Of a DNA stretch of 64,000 nucleotides, positions 9,567-18,759 are shown piece after piece. A model generated the notes under the pieces. That model saw only the letters and a program-made list of their open reading frames with translations, made no database searches and was not told the DNA's origin. The first letter of the stretch is position 1, and every line of letters starts with the position of its first letter. Position numbers and translations under genes: made by a program. Origin of the DNA: Acidocella sp. (GTDB lineage Bacteria > Pseudomonadota > Alphaproteobacteria > Acetobacterales > Acetobacteraceae); NCBI GenBank assembly GCA_027308685.1, contig DAIDEE010000006.1, forward strand, positions 124,001 to 188,000, given 5' to 3'.

Positions 9567-9613
9567 AACCGGCGGCGTTTCCTTAAAAGGAAGCTCCGCC
9601 GGTTTTGTTTTTA
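9567..9613 (+). terminator. Rho-independent terminator after pal
   Basis: Nine-pair outer stem AACCGGCGG (9567-9575) / CCGCCGGTT (9596-9604), with an inner TTCCTT/AAGGAA stem, then a T-rich tract (TTTTGTTTTT). It probably ends a large share of pal transcripts and lets cpoB be expressed at a lower or separate level. Confidence 0.8.
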
Positions 9614-9681
9614 GCCTTTGCCTTCTTTTCACCATGGAATTGCGGGACTAAACCAAGCACAGGATTCTCAAGGGTTAGCCA

Positions 9682-10581
9682 ATGCGCCAGAATATTTTTG
9701 CGATAGCCGCCTTTACCGTGTTGCTGCCCCTGGGTGCGGCCTATGGTCAGCCGATGGTGCAAAGCCAGGAGGGCATCGCGCTCGAAAATCAAATTCTGCA
9801 ATTGCAGCAGCAGGTTCAGCAGATGCAATCGGGCGGTGGCAGTAGCGGCGGTTCAGCTTTAGGAGGCTCATCGGCCCCCGCGCCCGTGGCTCAGAGCAGC
9901 GGGGCCCCTCCGGATGCAAGTGTGGTGACCAATCTGCTTACTCAGGTCAGCCAGTTGCAAAGCCAGGTGCAGGAGCTACGCGGCAAGGTAGATACGCTGC
10001 AAAACCAGATGAACACCCAGAATGCCTCAATGCAAAAGGAAATTGACGATCTGAAATTCCAGATGGCCAATGGCAGTGCTGCTGCGGCCCCCGGTGCGGC
10101 TTCTGGCGCAGTCACGCCGCAAAATGCCCCACAATCGCTCAATGCCCCGGCGAGCGATGCGCCAGCCCCGGTAACCGCTCCTGCCGCTGTTGCGGTGGCA
10201 CCCAAAGTGGCACTGCGCAACGCGCAGGCGGCTCTGGCCAAGCATAATTACGCGGTGGCGGAGCAAAATGCCCGTGGTATTCTGGCAACCGCCAAAAACT
10301 CACCAGAGGGTTATCAGGCGCAATATATTCTTGCGCAATCTCTCTACGGCGAGGGCAAAAGTCAGGATGCGGCGATCGCTTTTGATGATGCCTATAACCG
10401 CGCTCACACGGGCCCTAACGCCCCTGGCGCTTTGCTCGGTCTTGCTAATTCGCTTACGGCCATTCACCAGGCGTCGGCGGCTTGCGATACGTTGGCCTCG
10501 CTGAACAGCCAGTTCCCTGACCCGCCTAAGGGGATGGCCCCGGCCATCGCGGCTGCCAGTCACCGGGCGCGTTGCAATTAG
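9682..10581 (+). CDS. cpoB: Cell division coordinator CpoB (YbgF)
   Basis: 299 residues. The signal peptide is MRQNIFAIAAFTVLLPLGAAYG, with cleavage likely after AYG. A Gln-rich coiled-coil segment (LENQILQLQQQVQQM, then VSQLQSQVQELRGKVDTLQNQM) would trimerise the protein. After a Pro/Ala-rich linker comes a C-terminal TPR domain (about 175-295: ALRNAQAALAKHNYAVAEQ...PEGYQAQYILAQSLYGEGKSQDAAIAFDDAY). CpoB links Tol-Pal constriction to septal peptidoglycan synthesis in the periplasm. The gene follows pal as in most proteobacteria. tilS begins inside its last codons. Confidence 0.9.
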   Translation: MRQNIFAIAAFTVLLPLGAAYGQPMVQSQEGIALENQILQLQQQVQQMQSGGGSSGGSALGGSSAPAPVAQSSGAPPDASVVTNLLTQVSQLQSQVQELRGKVDTLQNQMNTQNASMQKEIDDLKFQMANGSAAAAPGAASGAVTPQNAPQSLNAPASDAPAPVTAPAAVAVAPKVALRNAQAALAKHNYAVAEQNARGILATAKNSPEGYQAQYILAQSLYGEGKSQDAAIAFDDAYNRAHTGPNAPGALLGLANSLTAIHQASAACDTLASLNSQFPDPPKGMAPAIAAASHRARCN

Positions 10582-11720
10582 ATTTTGCGACTTCAATGGC
10601 CCGGCTTGGGCCATTTGGCGGGTCGCCCCGGTTGGCGGTGGCGGTTTCGGGTGGCGCTGACAGTACCGCTTTGGCCTTATTGGCGCAGCAATGGGTAACA
10701 GCGCAGGGTGGCTCTGTCGTCGCGTTGATTGTTGACCACGGCTTACGCCTGGAATCCTCGTCGCAAGCGTTACTTACGCAATCGCGTCTGGCAAGTCGCG
10801 CGATTCCGGCGCGGGTGCTGAAACTCGCGGGTCTGCCCAAGGGCGCTAAATTACAGCAAGCCGCCCGTGCCGCCCGCTATGAGGCCCTTTTAGAAGCTTG
10901 CCGGGCTGAGACCAGCTTGTTTTTGTTGCTCGGACATCACGCAAGTGATCAATCCGAGACCGTGACCATGCGAGCCAGCCGAGGTCCTCACGGGCTGGAA
11001 GGCATGGCAGCCTGGACCGCCCGAAGCGATGCTTTGCTTCTACGTCCTTTGTTGGGCACGAAGCCTGAGACTCTGAGGGCGTTTTTGGTCAGGCAAGGCA
11101 TGGAGTGGGTGGAAGACCCGTCCAACAGCAATGAAAAATTCGAGCGTGTCAGGGTTCGTAATACGGGCACGCAAGCGCTGGCCGCCGATTCGTCACGGCG
11201 CCAAGATAACGAACAAGCTGCAGCGGATTTTATTGCCAGACATGTGGTTCTACGCCCGGAAGGTTTTGCGTTGATCCAGGCGCATTCCATGCCCAGTGTC
11301 GCGTTGGCGGCGCTGTTGCGGGTGGTTGCCGGGTCGGGTTATCCGCCGGCCCAGGCATCGGTTGCGTCGTTGGCAAATGCTTTAGCCCCGGCCACGTTGG
11401 GCGGTGTGCGCATTGCTCGTACTGCGAAACTGGGTGGCGGCTGGCTGGTGGCGCGAGAACCCGCCGCCTGTGCGCCTGCAATTGCGGCGCTGACAAATGC
11501 ACTGTGGGACAACCGTTTCAGGCTCAACGCCGGGGCCGAAGGCCGGTCTTTTGGCGCTCTCGGCGACAATGCCGCTGATTTTCGTAAATCAAGCCCGCTG
11601 CCTGCCCTGGTTTTGCGCGGCATGCCTTGTTTACGCCACCATGGCATGGTCTCATCCTTCCCTGTACCATGCCAGTTTACCCCACCTTACCCGGCCACAT
11701 CTCACCCGTTTTTTTCCTGA
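10572..11720 (+). CDS. tilS: tRNA(Ile)-lysidine synthase TilS
   Basis: 382 residues from a TTG at 10572 that overlaps cpoB by 10 bases; an ATG at 10596 is an alternative that would still precede the catalytic loop. The PP-loop SGGADST is at residues 26-32, followed by VDHGLR and a GHHASDQSET segment, all typical of TilS. The enzyme attaches lysine to C34 of the CAU-anticodon tRNA-Ile, changing its specificity to AUA. The C-terminal half is divergent and the last 30 residues are Pro/His-rich without domain character, so the true family homology probably stops near residue 350. Confidence 0.92.
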   Translation: MQLDFATSMARLGPFGGSPRLAVAVSGGADSTALALLAQQWVTAQGGSVVALIVDHGLRLESSSQALLTQSRLASRAIPARVLKLAGLPKGAKLQQAARAARYEALLEACRAETSLFLLLGHHASDQSETVTMRASRGPHGLEGMAAWTARSDALLLRPLLGTKPETLRAFLVRQGMEWVEDPSNSNEKFERVRVRNTGTQALAADSSRRQDNEQAAADFIARHVVLRPEGFALIQAHSMPSVALAALLRVVAGSGYPPAQASVASLANALAPATLGGVRIARTAKLGGGWLVAREPAACAPAIAALTNALWDNRFRLNAGAEGRSFGALGDNAADFRKSSPLPALVLRGMPCLRHHGMVSSFPVPCQFTPPYPATSHPFFS

Positions 11721-11888
11721 AACGCATTGTGGTTGTATGGGGCTGTCAAATCGTTAGACTATGCCTATGTTGATGTCAGACGTGAAGTTTTAATGGCAAC
11801 GGCTAATAATGCGTGCCATGTTGAACATGAAGCTACGGGGCTTTGCGAAAGCGGGGCTGCCATTTTTGAAAGAATTGGACAAGGCTAG

Positions 11889-13805
11889 ATGAATAATCTT
11901 GGTCGTAATATCGCACTCTGGGTCGTGGTGGCACTTTTTTTAGTGGTGCTTTTCAATGTGTTCCAGCCCTCAACCAGCAGCACCAGCGCGACGCCGGTCG
12001 CCTATTCCAGCTTCCTGGATGAGGTGAATAATTCGCAGGTGCAGGATGTCACCATTACCGGACACGACATCACGGGCACTACTAAGGATGGTAAAGCCTT
12101 TGAGACCTACACGCCGGATGACCCGGCGCTGGTCGGTAAACTGGTGGCCGCGGGTGTGCATGTGGATGCCAAACCGGTGGGGGACAACATGAACCCTATC
12201 CTGAAGGTTCTGATTTCTTGGGCACCTATGCTTCTGTTGATTGGAGTGTGGATTTTCTTCATGCGCCAGATGCAGTCAGGTGGTGGCCGCGCCATGGGTT
12301 TTGGTAAGTCTCGTGCCCGGTTGCTGACTGAAAAACAGGGCCGCATCACTTTTGAGGATGTCGCCGGCATTGATGAAGCAAAGGGCGAATTGCAGGAAAT
12401 TGTGGAATTTTTACGCGACCCGCAGAAGTTCCAGCGCCTCGGTGGTAAAATTCCCAAGGGCTGCTTGCTGGTTGGCCCGCCCGGTACCGGTAAAACCTTG
12501 CTGGCCCGTGCCATTGCGGGTGAGGCCAACGTGCCGTTCTTCACCATCTCCGGTTCGGACTTTGTGGAAATGTTCGTCGGTGTCGGTGCCTCGCGCGTTC
12601 GTGACATGTTCGAGCAGGGCAAAAAAAATGCGCCTTGCATTATTTTTATCGACGAAATCGACGCTGTGGGCCGCCATCGCGGTGCTGGCCTCGGCGGTGG
12701 TAACGATGAGCGCGAGCAAACCCTTAATCAGATGCTGGTCGAGATGGACGGGTTTGAGAGCAATGAAGGCGTGATTTTGATCGCCGCCACCAACCGCCCG
12801 GACGTGCTGGACCCGGCGCTGCTGCGCCCGGGCCGGTTTGACCGTCAGGTGGTGGTGCCTAACCCGGACGTACTGGGCCGTGAGAAAATCCTCAAAGTGC
12901 ATATGCGCAAAGTTCCCTTGGCGTCCGACGTGGATGCCAAAACCATCGCCCGCGGCACGCCCGGGTTCTCCGGTGCTGATCTTGCTAACCTGGTGAATGA
13001 GGCCGCGTTGCTGGCTGCGCGCATTGGTAAGCGGGTCGTCGCGATGTCGGAGTTCGAGCATGCCAAGGACAAGGTGATGATGGGTGCTGAGCGTCGCAGC
13101 TTGGTGATGTCTGACGATGAGAAGAAGATGACTGCCTATCATGAAGGCGGCCATGCGATCTGTTCAATCACTCTGCCGGAGTGTGATCCGGTGCATAAAG
13201 CCACCATCATTCCGCGCGGCCGTGCCCTTGGCATGGTGATGAGTTTGCCGGAGGGCGACCGCTACTCCACCAGCAAGGTGAAGCTGCTGCAGCAACTCAT
13301 CATGGCGATGGGCGGCCGGGCAGCTGAGGAAATCATCTTCGGCGCTGACCGGGTTTCCAACGGTGCCTCGGGCGATATCAAAATGGCGACCGATACCACG
13401 CGGCGGATGGTCACCGAATGGGGCATGTCGGAAAAACTTGGCATGATCTCCTATGGTGATAACGGCCAGGAGGTGTTCCTCGGCCATTCCGTGACGCAGA
13501 ATAAAAACGTCTCGGAAGCCACGGCGCGTGAGATCGACACGGAAATCAAGGCGATCATCGACCACGCCTACGCTGAAGCCCGCCGAATTCTCACCGAGCG
13601 TCTTGCAGATTTGCATGCGCTGGCCAAAGGGCTTCTGGAATATGAAACCCTCTCGGGCGATGAAATCCGGATGGTCATCAACGGCGAGAAAATCATCCGC
13701 AAGGTGGTGGACGAGCCGATGCCGGACCAGCGCCGCGCCTCGGTGCCAACCGCCACCCCGCGCCCGGATATGCCAGGCATGGGGCCGGTGCCAGCGCCGG
13801 GTTGA
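11889..13805 (+). CDS. ftsH: ATP-dependent zinc metalloprotease FtsH
   Basis: 638 residues. Two TM helices (about 8-26 and 104-124) flank a periplasmic domain. The AAA module has Walker A GPPGTGKT (196-203), Walker B IIFIDEID (251-258) and an arginine-finger region (RPGRFDR). The zinc protease site is HEGGH at 418-422, a variant of the commoner HEAGH that keeps both His and the Glu. The enzyme is a membrane hexamer that degrades unassembled or damaged membrane proteins and regulators. Its position after tilS follows the common alphaproteobacterial order. Its transcript runs into a convergent gap with two palindromes. Confidence 0.98.
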   Translation: MNNLGRNIALWVVVALFLVVLFNVFQPSTSSTSATPVAYSSFLDEVNNSQVQDVTITGHDITGTTKDGKAFETYTPDDPALVGKLVAAGVHVDAKPVGDNMNPILKVLISWAPMLLLIGVWIFFMRQMQSGGGRAMGFGKSRARLLTEKQGRITFEDVAGIDEAKGELQEIVEFLRDPQKFQRLGGKIPKGCLLVGPPGTGKTLLARAIAGEANVPFFTISGSDFVEMFVGVGASRVRDMFEQGKKNAPCIIFIDEIDAVGRHRGAGLGGGNDEREQTLNQMLVEMDGFESNEGVILIAATNRPDVLDPALLRPGRFDRQVVVPNPDVLGREKILKVHMRKVPLASDVDAKTIARGTPGFSGADLANLVNEAALLAARIGKRVVAMSEFEHAKDKVMMGAERRSLVMSDDEKKMTAYHEGGHAICSITLPECDPVHKATIIPRGRALGMVMSLPEGDRYSTSKVKLLQQLIMAMGGRAAEEIIFGADRVSNGASGDIKMATDTTRRMVTEWGMSEKLGMISYGDNGQEVFLGHSVTQNKNVSEATAREIDTEIKAIIDHAYAEARRILTERLADLHALAKGLLEYETLSGDEIRMVINGEKIIRKVVDEPMPDQRRASVPTATPRPDMPGMGPVPAPG

Positions 13806-13828
13806 AGTTCGTAAGCAACAATTTGTGA

Positions 13829-13912
13829 TGGCCCGGCTTGTCCGGGCCACTCACATATTTCTCCTAGTCTATAAATCCGAAAATTTTGGATGGCCGGGCC
13901 TAGCCCGGCCAT
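13829..13912. repeat. Pair of REP-like palindromes in convergent gap
   Basis: Two GC-rich inverted repeats about 40 bases apart lie between the ends of ftsH and the acyl-CoA ligase gene. The first (13829-13849) has an 8-bp stem TGGCCCGG with loop CTTGT. The second (13890-13912) is a perfect 10-bp stem ATGGCCGGGC around CTA. Read as peptides they give the MARLVRATH and MAGLGPAI strings often mis-called as genes in alphaproteobacteria, which suggests dispersed REP-type repeats. They may also serve as a bidirectional terminator. Confidence 0.8.
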
Positions 13913-13945
13913 GACGTTGAATGTGAGTCAGTTAAACGTCTGCGT

Positions 13946-15577
13946 TTAAGCTGCCTGCACCGCTCCGTACATCGCCCGCATTTTCTTTTTGTCCAGTTTG
14001 CCGACAGAGGTCTTTTCCAGCGACTGTGCGAACACCACATGGTCGGGGATGGCGAATTTTGAAAGTTCGCCGGTTTCGGTGCGTGTGCGCACCAGGTTTT
14101 TGATATCATCTTCGCTCGCAATGGCATCAGGCTTCAGCACCACCACGGCAATCGGCCGTTCGCCCCAGCGGGAATCCTCGATGCCGATCACCGCGCATTC
14201 GCTCACCGCCGGATGGCTGAGAATGACATCTTCCAGCCCGATGGAGGAAATCCATTCGCCGCCGGTCTTGATCACGTCCTTGCTGCGATCAAGCACATGC
14301 AGATAGCCGTTTTTGTCGATGGTGCCGATATCGCCGGTATGCAGCCAGCCACCGTTCCACAGAGTATCCGAGGCTTCCTGGTTTTTCACATAGCCGGCGG
14401 TCAGGGCTGGTCCGCGCGCCACAACCTCGCCGACCGTGCGCCCATCGCGTGGTTGCGGGTTCATCTCTTCATCCATAATCGCCAGTTCAATCAACGCTCC
14501 CGGCAGGCCAGCTGCGACACGATAATCAATCTCGGTTTCGCTGCCGGTGCCTACGTCGTTGACCAGATCGCCTTTCAAATGGCTGAGTGTCAAAATCGGG
14601 CAGGTCTCGGACATTCCATAGCCGGTGAAAATATCAATCCCGCGCTCCAGCCCGGCCTTGCACATGGCCCGCGGCATGGCCGAGCCGCCGATAATTACCC
14701 GCCAGCCGCGCAGGTCGATATTTGCAGCTTCGGGTGCAGTCAAAATCATGTGCATGATGGTGGGAACACAGTGCGAAACAGTTACCTTCTCGCTCGCCAG
14801 CAGCTTCAGCACCACCGGCGGCAGGAACCGCCCGGCATACACCTGCTGCATCCCCATCATGGTGGCCACGTACGGAAATCCCCAGGCATGTACATGGAAC
14901 ATCGGGGTGAGAGGCATATACACATCCTCACGCGAGATGCGGCCATTCAACCCCGCCATCATCATGGTGGACATCAGCATCAGCGTGTGAAGCACAAGTT
15001 GCCGGTGGGTGAAGTACACACCCTTCGGGTTGCCAGTGGTGCCGGTGGTATAGAAGGTAGTGGCGATGGTGTTTTCATCGAAATCCGGGAAGTCGAATTG
15101 ATCGGAAGCCGCCGCCAGTAGTTCCTCATACGCGCCGGCAAACGGGCCTTCAACTTTAACGCCGTCATCGGTAAGCAAAATTACCTTTTGAAGTTTGGGC
15201 AATTTTTCGCGGATTTGTTCCAGGACCGGCAGAAAATCCTTGTTGACCAGCAGAATTTCAACTTCTGCATGGTTGATGGTATAGGCAATTTGTTCCGGGC
15301 TGAGGCGGATGTTCACCATCATCAGCGTCGCACCCATCATCGGCACGGCGAAGTATGACTCCAAGTACCTATGGCTATCCCAATCCATCACGCCGACGCG
15401 GCTGCCCCGCTTGGCGCCCAGTGTCGTGAGCACAGTGGCAAGACGGCTGATGCGTTCAGCGAATTGTGGATAACTGAAGCGCTGCTCACCACGATACACA
15501 ATCTGCTTTTTAGTCGCTTGCGCCAGCGGCATTTTCAAAATATTTTTGATGAGCAACTGATAGCTTGGTGCTGACAT
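13946..15577 (-). CDS. Fatty-acid/medium-chain acyl-CoA ligase
   Basis: 543 residues of the AMP-binding (ANL) superfamily. The phosphate loop is YTTGTTGNPKGV (about residues 175-186). GYGMSETCP lies near 315 and the hinge-region motif WLHTGDIGTIDKNGYLHVLDRSKDVIK near 420-445. The catalytic lysine motif near the C-terminus (KTSVGKLDKKKMR) is intact. These enzymes activate carboxylates to acyl-AMP and then acyl-CoA. Substrate chain length cannot be told by reading; the style resembles medium/long-chain ligases (AlkK-like). It is divergent from an acyl-CoA dehydrogenase gene 143 bases away, consistent with beta-oxidation. Confidence 0.9.
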   Translation of the reverse strand: MSAPSYQLLIKNILKMPLAQATKKQIVYRGEQRFSYPQFAERISRLATVLTTLGAKRGSRVGVMDWDSHRYLESYFAVPMMGATLMMVNIRLSPEQIAYTINHAEVEILLVNKDFLPVLEQIREKLPKLQKVILLTDDGVKVEGPFAGAYEELLAAASDQFDFPDFDENTIATTFYTTGTTGNPKGVYFTHRQLVLHTLMLMSTMMMAGLNGRISREDVYMPLTPMFHVHAWGFPYVATMMGMQQVYAGRFLPPVVLKLLASEKVTVSHCVPTIMHMILTAPEAANIDLRGWRVIIGGSAMPRAMCKAGLERGIDIFTGYGMSETCPILTLSHLKGDLVNDVGTGSETEIDYRVAAGLPGALIELAIMDEEMNPQPRDGRTVGEVVARGPALTAGYVKNQEASDTLWNGGWLHTGDIGTIDKNGYLHVLDRSKDVIKTGGEWISSIGLEDVILSHPAVSECAVIGIEDSRWGERPIAVVVLKPDAIASEDDIKNLVRTRTETGELSKFAIPDHVVFAQSLEKTSVGKLDKKKMRAMYGAVQAA

Positions 15578-15720
15578 TTTCTGCTGTCTCCGAGACGTAT
15601 TATTTTAACAATAATGCGCAGAATGGCAGCGCTTGACAACAGGCTCACGCACCTGATCACTTGTCCCGGCAATTATGTGAGGGTTTCAGTGATGCGATAT
15701 CATTCTGCTGCGGTGCAACA

Positions 15721-17502
15721 ATGAACAATTTGATTGATCGTGCCACGCTGGATTTTTATCTGCATGATTGGTTGCATCTGGAAACGCTGCTGACGCGCCC
15801 GCAATTTGCCGAGCATTCGGTGGAGAGTGTGAGCGCCATGCTTGATACGGCGGAGAGGCTCGCCACCAGCCATTTTCTGCCGTTTTATAAAAAGGGTGAC
15901 GTGCAGGAGCCTTACCAAGACGCTGACGGTGCGCATGTGCTGCCGGAGGTGCAAAACGCCATTACCGCCTATGCTGAGGCTGGATTCCTGGCTGCTGGAT
16001 TTGCACCTGAGTTGGGCGGCTTAGGTGCGCCGAATTTGGTGCATAGCGCTGCCACCGCCTATTTCATGGCCGCCAACGGGCCGCTCGCGGCGTATTCGTT
16101 TCTGACGGTCGGCAATGCCAACCTGATCGCGCATTTTGGCACGCCCCAACAAATTGAAACCTTTGTAACACCCGAGCTGGAGGGCAGATGGACGGGCACG
16201 ATGTGCCTCTCGGAGCCACAGGCAGGATCGTCACTCGCCGATATTATCACCCGGGCCTTGCCAGATGGCGCGGATGAATTGGGGCCGCGCTATAAAATCA
16301 CCGGCAATAAAATGTGGATATCAGGCGGGGACCATGATGCGGCGGAGAATATTGTGCATCTGGTGCTGGCAAAAATTCCCGGGCCGGATGGTAAATTGAT
16401 CGCCGGCAGCAAGGGGATTTCGATTTTTATTGTGCCAAAATTCCTGCCGGGGTCGGGGGCGCGCAACGATGTGCATCTGGCCGGGCTCAACCATAAAATG
16501 GGCTGTCGTGCTACCTCCAACTGCCTGCTGAATTTGGGTGAGCATGGCGGTGCTATTGGTTGGCGGGTGGGCGAAATAGGGCAGGGGTTGCCGATCATGT
16601 TTCACATGATGAACGAGGCCCGCATCGGCGTGGGACTGGGGGCGACCATGAACGGCTACCGGGGCTACCGCCTGGCACTTGATTACGCCCGCAACCGGCC
16701 ACAGGGCCGCGCTATCAGCACACGCGACGCAGTGAGCAAACAAATTCCAATTATCGAACATGCAGATGTCAAGCGGATGTTGCTGGCCTGCAAAGCCTAT
16801 ACCGAGGGTGCGTTGGCGCTGATTTTATATTGCGCCAAACTGGTGGATGACGCGGCCACCGCAACCACTGAGGACGCGCGGGCGGAGGCTGAGGCGGTGT
16901 TGGGGTTGCTTACCCCAGTTGCGAAAACCTGGCCCTCGGAATGGGCGCTGGCTGCGAATGAACTGGCGATTCAGGTGCATGGCGGTTATGGGTACACGCG
17001 CGATTTTGATGTGGAACAATTATACCGCGACAACCGGCTGAACGCGATCCATGAGGGCACCACCGGGATTCAGGCGCTGGATTTATTGGGGCGGAAAATC
17101 CTGCGCGATCAGGGCAAAATTCTCGCACAATTCGCACTGCGGGTGCAGGCAACCATCAAGGCGGCACCAGCGGATTTTGCCGGTGAGGCGGCAGCGCTGG
17201 GGGCGGCGATGGCGGCGTTGCAGGCGTGCTTGCGCGACATGCAGGCGGCAAATAACGAGACCGAAATGCTGGCGAATGCCACAAATTTCCTCTCTGCCTT
17301 CGGCCATGCGGTGCTAGGCTTTGTGTGGCTTGATCTGGTGGCGCACCTTGATACCACGCGGTACGATTTAAATTTCATCGAAGGTAAAAAAGCCGCCGCC
17401 CGGTTTTTCTTTGCGTTTGAGATACCGAAAATTGCCGCGTGGCTAGCTCCGGTTTCCACCCGCAACGGGCTGACGGTGGCAATGCAGGATGGCTGGTTTT
17501 AG
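15721..17502 (+). CDS. Acyl-CoA dehydrogenase family protein (large, DmdC-like)
   Basis: 593 residues from the ATG at 15721; the preceding open frame lacks family sequence. The FAD-binding core shows MCLSEPQAGSSLADI and NKMWISGGDHD. The C-terminal helical domain has VHGGYGYTRDFDVEQLYRDNRLNAIHEGTTGIQALDLLGRK, holding the adenine-binding and catalytic-base region. About 120 extra C-terminal residues mark the approximately 600-residue subgroup that includes DmdC and several FadE-like enzymes. It oxidises an acyl-CoA to the 2-enoyl-CoA and passes electrons to ETF. It is paired head-to-head with an acyl-CoA ligase. Exact substrate unknown. Confidence 0.92.
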   Translation: MNNLIDRATLDFYLHDWLHLETLLTRPQFAEHSVESVSAMLDTAERLATSHFLPFYKKGDVQEPYQDADGAHVLPEVQNAITAYAEAGFLAAGFAPELGGLGAPNLVHSAATAYFMAANGPLAAYSFLTVGNANLIAHFGTPQQIETFVTPELEGRWTGTMCLSEPQAGSSLADIITRALPDGADELGPRYKITGNKMWISGGDHDAAENIVHLVLAKIPGPDGKLIAGSKGISIFIVPKFLPGSGARNDVHLAGLNHKMGCRATSNCLLNLGEHGGAIGWRVGEIGQGLPIMFHMMNEARIGVGLGATMNGYRGYRLALDYARNRPQGRAISTRDAVSKQIPIIEHADVKRMLLACKAYTEGALALILYCAKLVDDAATATTEDARAEAEAVLGLLTPVAKTWPSEWALAANELAIQVHGGYGYTRDFDVEQLYRDNRLNAIHEGTTGIQALDLLGRKILRDQGKILAQFALRVQATIKAAPADFAGEAAALGAAMAALQACLRDMQAANNETEMLANATNFLSAFGHAVLGFVWLDLVAHLDTTRYDLNFIEGKKAAARFFFAFEIPKIAAWLAPVSTRNGLTVAMQDGWF

Positions 17503-17540
17503 CCACCGCAGCGCTTATCCGCGCTACGTTTTCTTAAATT

Positions 17541-17614
17541 GTCATCCCCGCGGAAGCGGGGATCCTAGGTTGATAACTGTTGGTTAGGAAGGTTCCCGCT
17601 TTCGCGGGAATGAC
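17541..17614. repeat. MITE/REP-like element with two hairpins and terminal inverted repeats
   Basis: A 74-base element in the convergent gap after the acyl-CoA dehydrogenase. It starts GTCATCCCCGC and ends GCGGGAATGAC, its approximate inverse. Inside are two hairpins: ATCCCCGC-GGAA-GCGGGGAT (17544-17563) and TTCCCGC-TTTC-GCGGGAA (17593-17610). This is the widespread GTCAT-CCCGC type of dispersed palindromic repeat. It could also act as a transcript end for both neighbours. Confidence 0.8.
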
Positions 17615-17676
17615 GAGAGTGGGCAACAGGTAGTCGTGATAATTGGCCATCGCCGGCATGACGGTGGTGGAGCCGC

Positions 17677-18645
17677 TTACCCCACCAACCCACTCGCCTC
17701 CGCCAGCGCCCGGCTCTCGGCAATCGCCTTACTCACCGCCAGCGCCGCGGCCAGCGCCCGCTTGCCGGCTTCGGCGTCCACCGCCACGGGTGCACCATCC
17801 AGCACTGAGGCAAAAAACGCTTCATGTTCCGCCGCCAGCGCGTCGTGGTCTTCCCAACTGGCCTGCTCGAGGCCAAATTCCTCGAACCCCGGCAGCTTCA
17901 TCCCAATATCGCGTCCGATCAGCGTTAGTTTCCGTGCCGCGAAATCCACCGTCAAATAGCCGGTGGCGGAAAATATCCGCATCTTGCGCTCGGTCTTCAG
18001 TGAAATCCGGCTGGCGGTAATTGTCGCCACCGCGCCATTGCTGAATTTTATCCGCGCGTTGGCGATATCTTCATGCGCGCTGGCCACACTCGCCCCTACC
18101 GCATCCACGTGGTCAATCGGCTCATCCACCAGGGCTAATATCAAATCCAGGTCGTGAATCATCAAATCCAGAATCACCGAGACATCAGTGCCGCGTGGCT
18201 TAAATGGCGCCACCCGCACCGCCTCGATGTAAAGCGGCTTGCCCATGCGCTTGGTTACTGCCCCGTGGGCAGCAGAAAACCGCTCCAGATGCCCCACCTG
18301 CAGCACCAGCCCCTTAGCCTTCGCCAACGCCGCTAGTTCAGTGGCCTGGTCCAAGGTTGCGGCAATTGGCTTTTCCACCAGCACATGCTTGCCGGCGTTC
18401 AGCGCCCTGGCCGCCAGCTCGAAATGAAATTCCGCCGGGGCGGCGATAATCACGGCATCCGAGGCCGCCAGCAATTCATCCAGCCCCAGCGGCTGGGAGC
18501 CGGCTTCCCAGGCCACGGCCTGGGCACGCTCAGGGTTGGCGTCATAAATGCCGGTGAGGGTGGCGCGACCGGCCGCGGCTAGCTTCAGCGCATGAAACCG
18601 CCCAAAATGTCCCGCCCCAATTAGCCCCACTCGTAAGCCTGACAT
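17677..18645 (-). CDS. Gfo/Idh/MocA family oxidoreductase
   Basis: 322 residues from the ATG at 18645, selected because AGGGGAG sits upstream and the Rossmann start MSGLRVGLIGAGHFGRFHA follows at once. The family EKP motif (VLVEKPIAATLDQA) with its catalytic Lys is near residue 95. The C-terminal half forms the substrate-binding beta sheet. Such enzymes oxidise or reduce sugars, inositols or related compounds with NAD(P). The substrate cannot be named; members next to lipid A or sugar genes are often UDP-sugar dehydrogenases, but the neighbours here (secD, acyl-CoA dehydrogenase) say nothing. It is divergent from secD. Confidence 0.88.
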   Translation of the reverse strand: MSGLRVGLIGAGHFGRFHALKLAAAGRATLTGIYDANPERAQAVAWEAGSQPLGLDELLAASDAVIIAAPAEFHFELAARALNAGKHVLVEKPIAATLDQATELAALAKAKGLVLQVGHLERFSAAHGAVTKRMGKPLYIEAVRVAPFKPRGTDVSVILDLMIHDLDLILALVDEPIDHVDAVGASVASAHEDIANARIKFSNGAVATITASRISLKTERKMRIFSATGYLTVDFAARKLTLIGRDIGMKLPGFEEFGLEQASWEDHDALAAEHEAFFASVLDGAPVAVDAEAGKRALAAALAVSKAIAESRALAEASGLVG

Positions 18646-18759
18646 CTGCCACTCCCCTGAAAACCTTGGTAAAGCCGCCTGGGCTTGCACGCAACCAACG
18701 GTGCCGCCATACCCCGCTCGCTGCCTTTCGAGCAAATTACCGGAGCCTGGCTGTCGCCC

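Noticed and set aside
13080-13160. HEGGH in FtsH as an inactivated protease site
   Set aside because: Both His and the catalytic Glu are retained; the middle residue varies in the family.
13829-13912. CRISPR-like short repeats
   Set aside because: Only two non-identical palindromes, no repeat-spacer periodicity and no cas genes.
14213-15121. 302-codon open frame on the plus strand
   Set aside because: Antisense to the acyl-CoA ligase; His/Gln-rich low-complexity translation, no family motif and the opposite strand has clear enzyme motifs.
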